From Sphingobacteriales bacterium (GTDB lineage Bacteria > Bacteroidota > Bacteroidia > Chitinophagales > UBA2359), in contig JADJTE010000009.1 of NCBI GenBank assembly GCA_016711295.1, positions 124,001-188,000 of the forward strand: a stretch of 64,000 bases of DNA, given 5' to 3'. Shown in pieces: positions 28,424 through 38,376 of the stretch. Positions within the stretch are counted from its first letter, which is position 1, and every line of letters begins with the position of its first letter. The notes under the pieces are model-generated. The model made no database searches and was not told where the DNA came from. It worked only from the letters and a program-made list of their open reading frames with translations. A program made the translations under genes and the position numbers.

Positions 28424-31074
28424 ATGGTACGCTCTATCCTTTTTAATCTGCTGCTAATAGCCTCTTTGCATTTACTGAGCCAAACGCCTAATCGCAAAGT
28501 ATTGTTTATCGGCATTGATGGTTGCAGGGCAGACGCATTAATTGCCTCTAATGCCCCTACCATCAACGGTTTGTTGAGTAATGCAATATATAGTACCGAT
28601 GCCCTCACCGAGTACGCAACATGGAGCGGTACGGGTTGGAGTGGTATGCTCACGGGTGTATGGCATACCAAACACGGTGTAACGGACAATTCATTTTCGG
28701 GCAGTAACTATGGGCAATACCCCGATTTTATCTCGCGTGTAGAGAACCATAATCCCAATTTGCATACCGTATCGGTCGTACATTGGTCGCCAATCAACAC
28801 CAATATTGTGCAAACCATCGACAACGAATATACCGGAAGCAACGGATATGGCGGTGCGCAATAGAGCGGTCAATTTGCTGAATAATAGCGACCCCGATGT
28901 ATTGTTCGTAGCATTTGACGATGAAGACCACGCAGGGCACTATACGGATATTCGCCCACAACCACTTTATACCTCGATGCTATAAATACTGCCGACACCC
29001 ACGTATCGGCAATTATGACCGCCTTGCATAACCGCCCCAATTATGCCAACGAAGATTGGTTGGTTATCCTAACTACCGACCACGGCGGCACACCTACTGG
29101 GCACGGCGGCGGCACACTTGAAGAACGCAATATCTTTGCTATCTACCACAACGACCATTTTACTGCCCAGCCCATCAATCGACGAACGCTGACCCAAGCC
29201 GCTACTTTCAACGAAGCGCGTTTTGGCTTGGGCAGCTACGCTACGCCCGCAAGCCAAACACCCTTCCAATGGGGCACCAACCAAGATTTTAGCATCGAAT
29301 TTTGGGTGAAAGCGAATGCCGCTTTTGTTGCCGACCCCGCCTTTATCGGCAATAAAGATTGGGATAGCGGCAATAATGCGGGTTTTGTCATTTCGGCACA
29401 GTCGGGGCAATATTGGAAAGTAAATATCGGCGATGGCACCGACCGACAAGACATACAAGGTGGTTTTATCTCGCCCAATCAATGGCATCATATAGCCGTC
29501 AGTTTCGACCGCAACGGGCTAATGACAGCCTACGAAGATGGCATACGGGTAGGTTCTGCACGATTGCAGAATATCGGCAATATCAATTCGGGCTTGCCCC
29601 TCATCATTAACCAAGACGGTACTACCAACTACGGCTATAACTTTGCAGGCAGCCTGCGCGACATACGCATCTGGAACGCCGCCTTGCCTAATAGTGTATT
29701 GCTGCGTTGGGCAAACATACCACTCACTACTGCACATCCTTACTACAACCAACTATTGGCAAATTGGAACTGCGGCGAAGGCACAGGCAATACCTTGCAA
29801 GATTCAAGCCCCAATGCCAACCATTGAGGTGGTAACTCATTGGCCTTACTTGGGCAAACAACCAAAATCATAGCTTTGTAGTATATGATTATACGCATAC
29901 GCCCAGCCAACCCGACAATGCCGTAACAGCACTCAACTGGTTAGATATACCTATACAATCTGCTTGGAACTTAGACGGACGCTCGTGGGTCGAAGACCAA
30001 CCTATCTACCAGCTCAACGACGAATTTGATCAATCTGCTACCCTAAGCCATTGGCAAAACACTAATATCGTAGAGGGCTGGAATGCAGAGCAATTAGAAA
30101 CGTATAATATCAATACTAATGCCGCCGACAAATTGTATATGATGCCCTATACTTGTGGCTGGTACAATGAATGGCGCGGTCCTTTACTGTTCAAATCGGT
30201 CAGCGGCGATTTTGTATTTACGACCGAAGTAAGCACCAGCAACCGTGCGGGCAATGGGCTACCTCAGTCTGATTATTCCTTAGCGGGTTTAATGATACGT
30301 ACACCCCTCAACTACCCCAACGGCGCATACGGGGCAGGCGGCTGGACGAGTGGGCAGCAAGACTACGTATTTCTATCTATCGGCTATGGCGACGACCTCG
30401 CTCCTTGTACGCCCGCCACCAATGGACCTCATTTCGAGGTAAAAAGTACTGATAATAGCAACTCTACTTTATGCGTGAGCCCCATCGCCTCAACTACGGC
30501 GCAAATACGCTTGGCACGTATCGGGTCGGCTATTTTTATTCTGTATCGTTTGCCCGGCGGCGAATGGACGCTGCACCAACGCTATAACCGCCCCGACCTG
30601 CCCAATACCGTACAAGTAGGGTTTGTAACATATACCGATTGGAATAAGTGGAGTACTTATACACCCTCATTTGCCAATAGCCATGTCATTGCGCCAGGAC
30701 TAACCCCCGACCCGTCGAATAATCCATCACTACCATTCAATCCCGATTTAGTAGCCACTTTTGAGTATGCGCGTTTTGAGTTGCCTCGCGTACCTCCATC
30801 CTTGGCGGGGGTCGATTTAGTAAGCAGCACGACCAACGCCCAATTGCTCGATTTCTTGGGCTATGGCTATTGTATGCCTACTACCCTTAGTAGCCCCACC
30901 CAAGTTTGTGCTAATGGCGTACAGACCTATTCGGTAGCAGCCCAAGCCAATACCGTCTATACTTGGACGGTACAAGGCGGTACGCTACTAAGCGGGCAAG
31001 GCACTAACAGCATACAAGTATTGTGGGATAATGGTACCGCAGGAACGGTCAGCGTCCTGCAAACTGTTCCATAA
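28424..31074 (+). CDS. Secreted alkaline-phosphatase-superfamily enzyme with LamG and PKD-like domains, frameshifted
   Basis: About 880 residues after correction. A signal peptide (MVRSILFNLLLIASLHLLSQ) precedes a type I phosphodiesterase/phosphatase domain: VLFIGIDGCRADAL, the nucleophile-region TWSGTGWSGMLTGVW, metal-site FDDEDHAGH and LTTDHGGTPTGHGGG. Then come a LamG/concanavalin domain (FSIEFWVKAN, WHHIAVSFDRNG, GSLRDIRIWN), a DUF1349-like second lectin-type domain (30025-30790) and a final PKD-like domain ending IQVLWDNGTAGTVSVLQ. Frames break near 28861, 28945 and 29825-29860. There is no T9SS domain; the stop lies inside the convergent phosphatase gene, so the end is probably natural. 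The substrate is unknown. Confidence 0.82.
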
Positions 31075-31468
31075 GCAAAGTATCTACCAACCTCGCTATA
31101 TCGGCATACGTATTTTTATACAAACCCACATCGCTGCCATAGGGGTCGCTTATATCCCATACACGCACTATATTAGGCGATATTTGCCATTCCGCGCCCA
31201 ATGTATCGGCTATTTCTTGGGTCATTGCCACCCACATAGTTACGTCGATGGGTGCGGGCTGCGGCAACGCTTGGGCTTGGTGTTCTGATAAGGATATTTG
31301 CCCCAACTCCTTGACTGCCCACTTAGCCGCTTCTGATACTGCGCTACCCTCGCGCACGCGCAAGCCCCACGACGAAAAACGCGCTGCCTCGCCGTAGCGT
31401 TTTGCGGCATAATATTGGGCGAAAGGACTGCGGCAGGTATTGCCCCAACAAACGAAAGCGATGTGCAT
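31049..31468 (-). CDS. Low molecular weight protein-tyrosine-phosphatase
   Basis: 139 residues, cytoplasmic. The P-loop CWGNTCRSP near the N-terminus carries the catalytic Cys and Arg of the CxxxxxR(S/T) motif. The general acid lies in WDISDPYG. Removes phosphate from protein tyrosines, or in the ArsC-like branch reduces arsenate; the DPYG acid loop favours phosphatase. Its last 26 bp overlap the 3' end of the plus-strand phosphatase/LamG gene tail to tail. Confidence 0.9.
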   Translation of the reverse strand: MHIAFVCWGNTCRSPFAQYYAAKRYGEAARFSSWGLRVREGSAVSEAAKWAVKELGQISLSEHQAQALPQPAPIDVTMWVAMTQEIADTLGAEWQISPNIVRVWDISDPYGSDVGLYKNTYADIARLVDTLLMEQFAGR

Positions 31469-31493
31469 AGTTAATGATATTATTTATAGAACG

Positions 31494-31501
31494 CAAAGTT
31501 A
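31494..31501 (-). promoter_or_regulatory. -7 element TAACTTTG for the tyrosine phosphatase gene
   Basis: Reads TAACTTTG on the minus strand, 25 bp upstream of ATG 31468. Confidence 0.6.
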
Positions 31502-31659
31502 TAGTCTCTCGCTGCTATGGACAAAGTTGTTGCTATATGCGCAAGCAAGACAAAAAAGTTGTATTAAATAGCTATACACGTTTAAAAAATGGTTAATTTA
31601 GCGCGTCTATTTTATCATTAATGCTCAATCCCTATTAAATTAGCCCCCTTTTATCACCT

Positions 31660-32526
31660 ATGTACCGCTTATTACTCCTTATTTGCCTGTGTATTTGCAC
31701 AGTAAGCGTTCAGGCGCAAAAAAAGCAAGACAATAAAAAACAAGAAAATAAAAAGCTAGACGAGAAAAAGAATAAAGCCGCCAAAACTCGCGACCAGCGA
31801 CCCGTTTCGTCGTCGTCTGCCAAAGATAAGGCTTCGCCACCCAAGACAGACTATGTGTCGTTCAAGACCGATAGCTTGATAAAGCTAAAAGATTCGCCCA
31901 AAATAGAAGTGGTCGAAATAGTAGAGTATATGAGTCAAGGGCAACGTCCGGGTCTAAAAGTCATGATACCATCGGGCAATACCGAATCGATAGAAAAATC
32001 GTGGAAAGACTATATCAAAATTTTCAAAGGCAAGACGAAAAAGGGCAAAGACGAATATTTTACGGACAATGCTACCCTGCTGCGCCTAAGTAGCAACCCA
32101 ATAGATATTTATTCGCGGGTAGAGGAAACTGCTAATGGTACGAGCCTCAAAGCATTTTTTGACTTGGGGGGTGCCTACCTAAGCAGCAAAAACAATGCCG
32201 ACAAGTACCCGATAGGCGAAGCTATATTGCGCGATTTTGCCGCCCAACAAGCCCACAAAGGATTAAGTATTCGCCTCGACAAGGAAGGGTCCAAATTATC
32301 ACGGCTTGCTGATGCCCGAAAAGCCGCCGAAATTGAACAGCAAAGCTTGGAATTGGATATAGAGCGCATGAAAGAGACCATCAGGCAGCACGAGCAAACG
32401 ATTGAAAAAAGTAAAGCCGCCAAAAATCAATTGGACCTCGAACTACAACGCCAAATAACCCAAGTAGAACAAATCAAAAAGGATATGAAATCGTTGGGCG
32501 AAGCCCCCAGAAAGCCCAATCCATAG
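31660..32526 (+). CDS. Exported lysine-rich protein with C-terminal coiled coil, function unknown
   Basis: 288 residues. Signal peptide MYRLLLLICLCICTVSVQAQ, then a Lys/Asn/Gln-rich low-complexity stretch to about residue 60. The globular middle contains KIEVVEIVEYMSQGQRPGLKV and KDYIKIFKGKTKKGKDEYF, and the C-terminal ~75 residues are coiled coil (EIEQQSLELDIERMKETI onward). It is probably periplasmic. I recognise no family; the middle part resembles conserved Bacteroidota hypothetical proteins. A strong terminator follows 36 bp after the stop. No clear TAnnTTTG element is seen upstream. Confidence 0.7.
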   Translation: MYRLLLLICLCICTVSVQAQKKQDNKKQENKKLDEKKNKAAKTRDQRPVSSSSAKDKASPPKTDYVSFKTDSLIKLKDSPKIEVVEIVEYMSQGQRPGLKVMIPSGNTESIEKSWKDYIKIFKGKTKKGKDEYFTDNATLLRLSSNPIDIYSRVEETANGTSLKAFFDLGGAYLSSKNNADKYPIGEAILRDFAAQQAHKGLSIRLDKEGSKLSRLADARKAAEIEQQSLELDIERMKETIRQHEQTIEKSKAAKNQLDLELQRQITQVEQIKKDMKSLGEAPRKPNP

Positions 32527-32562
32527 AAAAGATTGCATGTTGTGTGCAATTCTCAATAATCT

Positions 32563-32606
32563 AAGCGCGTTGTTTCCTCCTCGCCATAGGGAACAACGCG
32601 CTTTTT
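32563..32606 (+). terminator. Strong terminator after the coiled-coil protein gene
   Basis: Fifteen-base arms AAGCGCGTTGTTTCC / GGGAACAACGCGCTT with a single mismatch, followed by TTTTT. It lies between convergent genes and may serve both. Confidence 0.9.
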
Positions 32607-32607
32607 C

Positions 32608-33321
32608 TTATGGCTGCGCCCAATCGATACCTTTGCGTAGTAGGGCGCGTGTTTGCGCTTCGGGGCTATCGGGCTGTATGGGTAGATTGTAGTACCAATT
32701 GGCTTGGGTGGGTGGCTCATCAAGATAGATTCGATTCGTCCATCGGTTTCTAAGCCAAATTTAGTACCTGCGTCGTACACCAAATTAAATTCGACATAGC
32801 GCCCACGTCGGACGAGTTGCCATGTTTTTTCTGCTTCTGTATAGGGCGCGTTGCGATATAGTTGGGCATAATGAGCATAGATAGGCACTAAACTGCGTCC
32901 GACTGCTAAGGTATATTCTAAGATATGTTGTTTTCCGCCCTCGGTCAGTCGGTCGAAAAATATGCCGCCTATGCCGCGCGTTTCTTGTCGGTGTTTGAGG
33001 TAAAAATAATTGTCTGCCCAGGTTTTGGGGGTGCAGCACGATTGATACGCCCGTAGCATAAAACGAGCTATCTTGTGGCAATTGTAGGTGGTGCGTCAGG
33101 GCATCGGCTAAAACGCCATGTACTGCCGAAAAATTAACACCGCCTTTTTCAAAAACATCGCCATCGGTAATAACGCGCGTGCGACCGCCACCGCCGCCTG
33201 GTCGCTCCCATGTATCTTCATGAAAACGCGCCTTGCCGTCTATTGCCTCCAATCCAGTACAAATTTCGTCTTGCAGTATTTGATAATACTCCGCAATGGT
33301 TTCGGGGCTTGGTAAGTTCAT
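32608..33321 (-). CDS. hemF: Oxygen-dependent coproporphyrinogen-III oxidase with internal deletion
   Basis: HemF converts coproporphyrinogen III to protoporphyrinogen IX in haem synthesis. Start ATG 33321. The N-terminal part (residues 1-98) includes FHEDTWERPGGGGGRTRVI and SIVLHPQN. It then jumps directly, with a change of frame at 33019-33027, to WADNYFYLKHR, RGIGGIFFDRL, RRGRYVEFNLVYDAGTKFGL and TDGRIESILMSHPP. A third frame gives the normal end ANWYYNLPIQPDSPEAQ...GIDWAQP with stop 32608-32610. About 65-70 residues normally lying between HPxN and the WxDxYFYxKHR block are missing, including the WFGGGxDLTP core and conserved His and Asp residues. As written the gene cannot be functional; either a real ~200-bp deletion or an assembly loss. 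Confidence 0.85.
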
Positions 33322-33344
33322 ACTTAGTAATGCTAAATTTGATA

Positions 33345-33390
33345 GAGAGAATTAATTTCTGAGGCGAATATTGATTCGCCTCTATCTCTC
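33345..33390 (-). promoter_or_regulatory. Hairpin in the hemF leader
   Basis: Perfect 9-bp stem GAGGCGAAT / ATTCGCCTC with a 4-nt loop (33361-33382), extended outside an internal loop by GAGAGA / TCTCTC. It lies in the ~125-nt leader between the hemF promoter element and the start codon, 40 nt upstream of the ATG. No T-run follows, so a regulatory or RNA-stability role is more likely than termination. Confidence 0.5.
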
Positions 33391-33453
33391 GCTTGCATGC
33401 TCCTGCTGGAATTACAAACAATCCGTTTTGCCATTGTGCCTACAATAACGGGG

Positions 33454-33461
33454 CAAAGGTA
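33454..33461 (-). promoter_or_regulatory. -7 element TACCTTTG for hemF
   Basis: Minus-strand TACCTTTG, 132 bp upstream of the hemF ATG. The leader contains the hairpin at 33361-33382. Confidence 0.6.
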
Positions 33462-33528
33462 CTTCATTTTTTGGACTTGACCAAATCGGCTATTCCCAAC
33501 ACATAGTCATTTCAATTAAAGATATTGT

Positions 33529-33909
33529 TTATCTGAAAACTCTACAGATTTTCATCGCACTATGCTCATCTTTACAGAACTTGAAAACAGACTCTATCGC
33601 CATTCGTTGCATATACATTTCCCAAATTAGTTTTGCCATTTCTAAGCCAGTAATAGCCAGACTTGTGAGCAGTAACATGTCACCGCTGGATACCTTTTTC
33701 CCATTACTTTGATAAAATGTAACCCTCAAAACCGAATAGATATTGCCGTTTATTTCTACTGTGTTCCACTCAAAAATGCCTTTGGCGTTTTTATAGGTCT
33801 TTTTTTTGAAGCTAATGCGGTCATACATCACTTCGTCGCCTTTCAAAAAGCGTTGATTTTTTAATTTTAGGCATCTTTCTATTCCTTTCGCCAGCCGCTT
33901 CCACCCCTA
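33529..33909 (-). pseudogene. Transposase C-terminal fragment (IS4-like DDE type)
   Basis: Open frame of ~125 codons with no proper start. It runs from GWKRLAKGIERCLKLKN through GDEVMYDRISFKKKTYKN to EMYMQRMAIESVFKFCKDE. The last block has the W/M-x-IE-x-x-F-x-F-x-K-DE pattern around the catalytic Glu of IS4-type DDE transposases. The N-terminal two thirds and terminal repeats are absent. It begins directly after the stop of the HzsA-like gene in the same orientation, so an insertion sequence once abutted that gene. Possible further remnant down to about 33466. Confidence 0.65.
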
Positions 33910-36900
33910 CTATGGCGATTGCGTCACGGTAAGACTGCCGTTGCCCTCGGTCTGCCACAATACCTGCACTTGCCGTGCCTTGCCCCGATAAGATAATGCC
34001 ACCCGTCGCTGCCCAACTAAACGTAGCATTGGGCGGTATAGTTGATGTGATAGTATATGTTTGCACTTCGCCGTTACATATATTGTCGTCGCCGCTTATC
34101 GTAGGTGTGGGCGCACTATTAGGTGTTTCCCAAATATCGATATTATCCAAATAAATTCGATTGCCACCGCCGTTGATATTCTCAAACACCAACTGAATCA
34201 CCTGCCCTGCAAAAGGCGTTAAGTCAATACATTCCGTGCGCCATTGCGAGCAATTAGTGGGGCTGAATGGCGTAGTTTGGTCGGCTACGGTAGCCAAATC
34301 GCTGCCTATTTTTATATAAACGATTTGCGAAACGCCGTCGCAGGTAATAGCACGCACGCGCAAACCATCGGACAAGACCTCGCTATAACGGCTATATGCC
34401 ACGTCGAAATGCAAGTTAGCCACTGCCATATTGCTCAAATCGACCGTGCGACTCAATGCGTCGATAGTACTCAGATTGTTTTGGTAATTATTCGCTACGG
34501 CTACACCTCCGCCGCAGGGGTCGCCGCTTTGGGCTTGCCACTGCACAGCATCGTTGCCGCCATTTTGGTTTATCCAAGCCGCAATACCGCTCTGAAAACT
34601 CTCTGATAAGGTATGCGCAATATGTTGTGCATTATCGTCGGGATAGGCATCGTATAGGTCGGTTGTACCGTCGCTGTCGGTGTCTATTGTTTTCAGGTAA
34701 TTGAGCAGGTTAGTAAGTGCAGTAGGTGCATTGGTGGGCGAAGGCAGCCCTGCTTGGTTCAGTTCGCTCTCACGTGGCATGACGAGGCAAATCCTTATCT
34801 CGCCGGGCACGAAACTGAGCCATACGCGCTCGCGCACAATGCCTTTGTTGTTTCGTCCGTCAGTTGCCAAGTCATAGCGCGGTTGGCAGGCACTACTGCC
34901 GCTACCGAGCCATCGATAGCCAAATTTTGGCTGCCTTGTGCGCCTGTGCTGGGCGGGTTGTAGCGCGTAGCTATGTCGTCGTGTAGCCAACGCGCTAATA
35001 CGCGCCGCCCTGCCGACGGGCTTGACATATCGCCAATACCGCGCAATTGGTCGCCTTGCAAATATTGCAGGTATTTTACTTCGTAAATATTGCTTGGGTA
35101 AGCGGGGTTCGTGGTTTGGTGAGTGCTACCCCATATTTTCAGGTTAAAGGGCTGTTGGCGGTCTTTATCGTCTCGGCTCGTAACATCGCGGACGGCAGTA
35201 ATAGCTAAGTTGTTGCGGCGCAAAAATCGCTGCACGTCAGCTACGGGCACACCAGCAGTAGCAAATAGGGCTTGGTCGGCTGCGTTAAGTGTAGGCGTAT
35301 TGAGTGTAGGCGTAGCAGGGCGCGGACGGACACGCACCTCCACGGGATACGTTTCCCACAACACACCGCTATACGACGCGGCTACGTCGGGTGTCCAATA
35401 CGTCACCGTTTTGCTGATACCCGCGCCTGTGATAGGTGCCCCCGCCGTAAAGTAGCCTCCACCGCTGGGCACGAGCAGTTTGATTCGGAATTGGTAGCGG
35501 CTAATGGGTTGTGCTGTCGTGCCCTCGTTGCTATCCTCGCGGGTTTCGGCGGTATGTACTGCCAATATACTTCCATTTGATAGCTGCACGGGATTGCGAT
35601 ACAAACCCGAATGGTTAGCCGAAGGCGCGTCGTCGGGCGAGCGCGTGTCGGGGTGTGTAATATAGGTAAATGTGGCATCTTCGGGCGAGGTGCCAAGCGG
35701 CATTAACATACTATAAATCATACCTGATGCGTGGCTGCCAAACTCGCCACATTCGGTGGCATAATACAGGCCTGGCGTAGTGGGCGATTCTTGCATGTGG
35801 TGGGTAGCTCTGACGGTGTTGGGCGTATAAGCCATAGAGCTGTTATATTCTACCAAGTTGGGGTCGTTGGTAAAATTATGGATAAAATAATTGCCGCCTA
35901 ATTCATGCCGCCCTATATGGTTGATGGTTTCCAATTCGTGCCCATTTTCGTTAATCATCCAAGCATTAAAAATATTAAAATCCTGCGGATTGGTATTTGC
36001 CCATTGTGGCAGGCTCAGTAGGTCGGTGCGCGAGGCGCGTGGTTCGGGAAATACTTCTATATCGGGCAAAATACTGCTCATAGCAGCCCCCGCCGACTCG
36101 TTGGCATAGTTAAACGTACCGTAGCCCGTACTACTCACAATATCAGCATCGGCTTGTTGGTCGCGTTTTAGGTGGTCCCAGCGCGTAAATATAATGCGCC
36201 CGTAGCTATCGATAAACGGCGTAAAATCGCCTGATGGCGAGTGTGTCAGCATTTCCAAGTTGCTTGGGTCGTTGGGGCAAGCATTGGGGTTGATGCGCCA
36301 CAGCCCCGTCACGACGGGAGCCGATTCGTATTCGTCGTGCTGCGGGTATAGGTGTGCTTGTATTGCCAAGCCACGTGGGCGGTCTGAACAAAAGATGATG
36401 CGGTCGTCGGTGCCATAGATGGGCTGGATATTGTTGTATTCGGCGGGTTGCTGGCTGATATGGTTAATGACAGGAGTATCATTTTCGCCCAAGCCCGTTA
36501 TCTCATAAATCTGCCAGCGGTGAGATGTCACTTGCCATTGTTGGGTAGGTGCGCCTATCGCCATACTAAACAAGGCTTTTTGTCCGTCCCAATGCACGTG
36601 CGGGTCGCGGACGGCAATGGCGTTGCTACCTTGTTGCCCCGTGGTGCCATAGCCTGCCAAGGCGGTCAGGTTTTTGAGTGTGCCGTTGGGGTAACGAATA
36701 TATAAATCGCCACCGCGTGGTGCGGCATAAATATTGGCTTGGTGGTTGCCAAATGTCTCCATTGATGTACCGAATCCGTAGGGGTTGGGTACTTGGGTGC
36801 AAAACATAATAGGATTGGCGGGCAGGCTCTGCCCCAAGGCGGGATTAACGGCAAGGGCTAAGGCAAATATCGCCAAGCCTTGAAGCAAGCACAAGCCGCA

Positions 36901-36930
36901 AGAAGTGGAGTGGGTGTATAGAACTGACAT
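33910..36930 (-). CDS. Secreted HzsA-like (hydrazine synthase alpha-type beta-propeller) protein with probable c-type haem, frameshifted
   Basis: About 1,007 codons. A signal peptide ends near ALGQ (residue ~34). The body matches the HzsA middle-domain family: NPIMFCTQVPNP, GGDLYIRYPNGTLKNLT, AVRDPHVHWDGQKALFSM, YNNIQPIYGTDDRIIFCSDRPR, DSYGRIIFTRWDHL. After a break near 34850 come VRERVWLSFVPGEIRIC and, if two compensating indels at 34774-34789 are corrected, CSSCHG, a CxxCH haem site. A C-terminal jelly-roll-like region and a PKD-like domain follow, ending VQVLWQTEGNGSLTVTQSP after another correction near 33965-33975. Homologues occur widely outside anammox bacteria; no hydrazine role is implied. 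No T9SS domain. Confidence 0.83.
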
Positions 36931-36982
36931 ACAAAATAAGGTAAAAAAGCCGTCGACACAATGATAGCGGTTAATACGTGTG

Positions 36983-36990
36983 CAAATATA
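36983..36990 (-). promoter_or_regulatory. -7 element TATATTTG for the HzsA-like gene
   Basis: Minus-strand TATATTTG, 52 bp upstream of ATG 36930. It supports that start over longer in-frame options. Confidence 0.55.
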
Positions 36991-37050
36991 ACCTAAATAG
37001 GTGGTTTTGCGACAAAATAAGCATTTTTTTATCCATATTGGCGTGGGCGT

Positions 37051-37084
37051 AAAAAAAATCCCCAGCTTCATGCGAAGTTGGGGA
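37051..37084 (-). terminator. Intrinsic terminator of the desaturase gene
   Basis: Minus strand: TCCCCAACTTC - GCAT - GAAGCTGGGGA followed by eight T. Near-perfect 11-bp stem. Confidence 0.9.
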
Positions 37085-37106
37085 CTCAGTAAGGTATATT
37101 TCCTTT

Positions 37107-38145
37107 CTATTTTTTGAGACGTTTGCGGGCATGTTCGGCAAAGGATACCATTTTTTGCTGCTGTGCGTCCCATAGATTGGCATTAATCGTGCCGAGGCTT
37201 TGCACAAATGACAAATAAACAGCATGTTTTCGGAACATTTCGTTTTCCCTAAAACAAGCAGGTAGGTTATAATTGGGTATGATAGGGCAAAGGTGGTGTA
37301 TATGGTGATAACCTATATTGCCTGTCAGCCAATGCCCTATACGCGGCAGGTCGTAGAAAGTGCTACCGCGGATAGATGATATGAGCGAATCCCAATTATT
37401 GACAGTGCTTTTGTAAATATGCTCATATTGGTGCTGTATATAAAAAACCACAGCGCGTAACTGCCAAAAACATAAGGTTGATGAACTGAACAGCCAAAAA
37501 CTTGAAGCCTAAAAGATAGGTCAGCGCGGCATATAACACTACAAAAAAGATATTGCTGTAAGTGACATTGCTGCGCACATTGCGGAAATAACTTTCTTTT
37601 AAAAAGGCAAACCTATTATAGACCACTACATAAATAAAGCCACCAATAGTGAACAAATACAAGGGATTCCTGTAAATGCGATACCATAACTTGCGCCCCC
37701 ACGAGAGTTCTTCGTATTGTTCGGTGGTTAGACATTCAATGTCGCCGTAGTCCGAATATTCTAATTGGGCGTTGTGCGCATGGTGAAAATTGTGCGACCG
37801 CGCCCAATATTTGTAGGGAATGATAGTACAAACACTACAAATAGTGCCAATAATGGTATTTGCTTTGCGACTCGCCATAAAGGAGCTATGCCCACAATCG
37901 TGCTGAATAATAAACACCCGCCCCAACAAAAAGCCATTGAGTAGGGCCACGGCTATAACTATCCATACCGAAATATCGAATAAAAAGTATTGTGCTACCC
38001 AAAGCGCGAGAAAAAACCCGAAGCTATCAGCCATCTGTATAATAGCTTTGCGGGTACTCGGAATTTGGTATTTTTTTACTTTTTCCTGCCAATTCTTAAA
38101 GTCATTGCGCAGTTCTTCAAAATTATAATGCATATTAGGTATCAT
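37107..38145 (-). CDS. Fatty acid desaturase (acyl-lipid, delta-12-like), frameshifted
   Basis: About 345 residues after joining. Histidine boxes HDCGHSSF (~residue 97), HNFHHAH (~133) and, past the break, HHIHHL match acyl-lipid delta-9/12/15-type desaturases. Transmembrane segments include FGFFLALWVAQYFLF and SNIFFVVLYAALTYLLG. The frame changes near 37440 between FINLMFLAV and GxxVFYIQHQYEH. ATG 38145 or 38130 are both possible starts; the first is used here. It would introduce a double bond in membrane lipids at the inner membrane. Promoter element at 38205, terminator at 37051, so it is a single-gene unit. Confidence 0.87.
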
Positions 38146-38204
38146 GGGCTAAACAATAGTTTTTAAAAGATAAATAAAACAATAGCTGCTATTAAAATTT
38201 GCCA

Positions 38205-38212
38205 CAAAGGTA
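38205..38212 (-). promoter_or_regulatory. -7 element TACCTTTG for the desaturase gene
   Basis: Minus-strand TACCTTTG, 59 bp upstream of ATG 38145. Confidence 0.6.
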
Positions 38213-38376
38213 GGCAATAAAACCTTTGCTATATGCCAAGCCAAGGGCTTTTTTTTTTGAGCAATTGCTTTATACCAAGCAATGAAGTTATGACAATAAA
38301 AAAGTAAAGTCTATACCTATTGAGCAGAATAGGTATAGACTTGTTAGACTAAAATGGATAATCAAATATTTGTTGG

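Noticed and set aside
34244..35580. Plus-strand open frames across the HzsA-like gene
   Set aside because: Shadows of the minus-strand coding sequence with no recognisable domain.
33910..36930. A true hydrazine synthase / anammox function
   Set aside because: No beta or gamma subunit genes, only one possible haem site, and similar proteins occur in many non-anammox bacteria.
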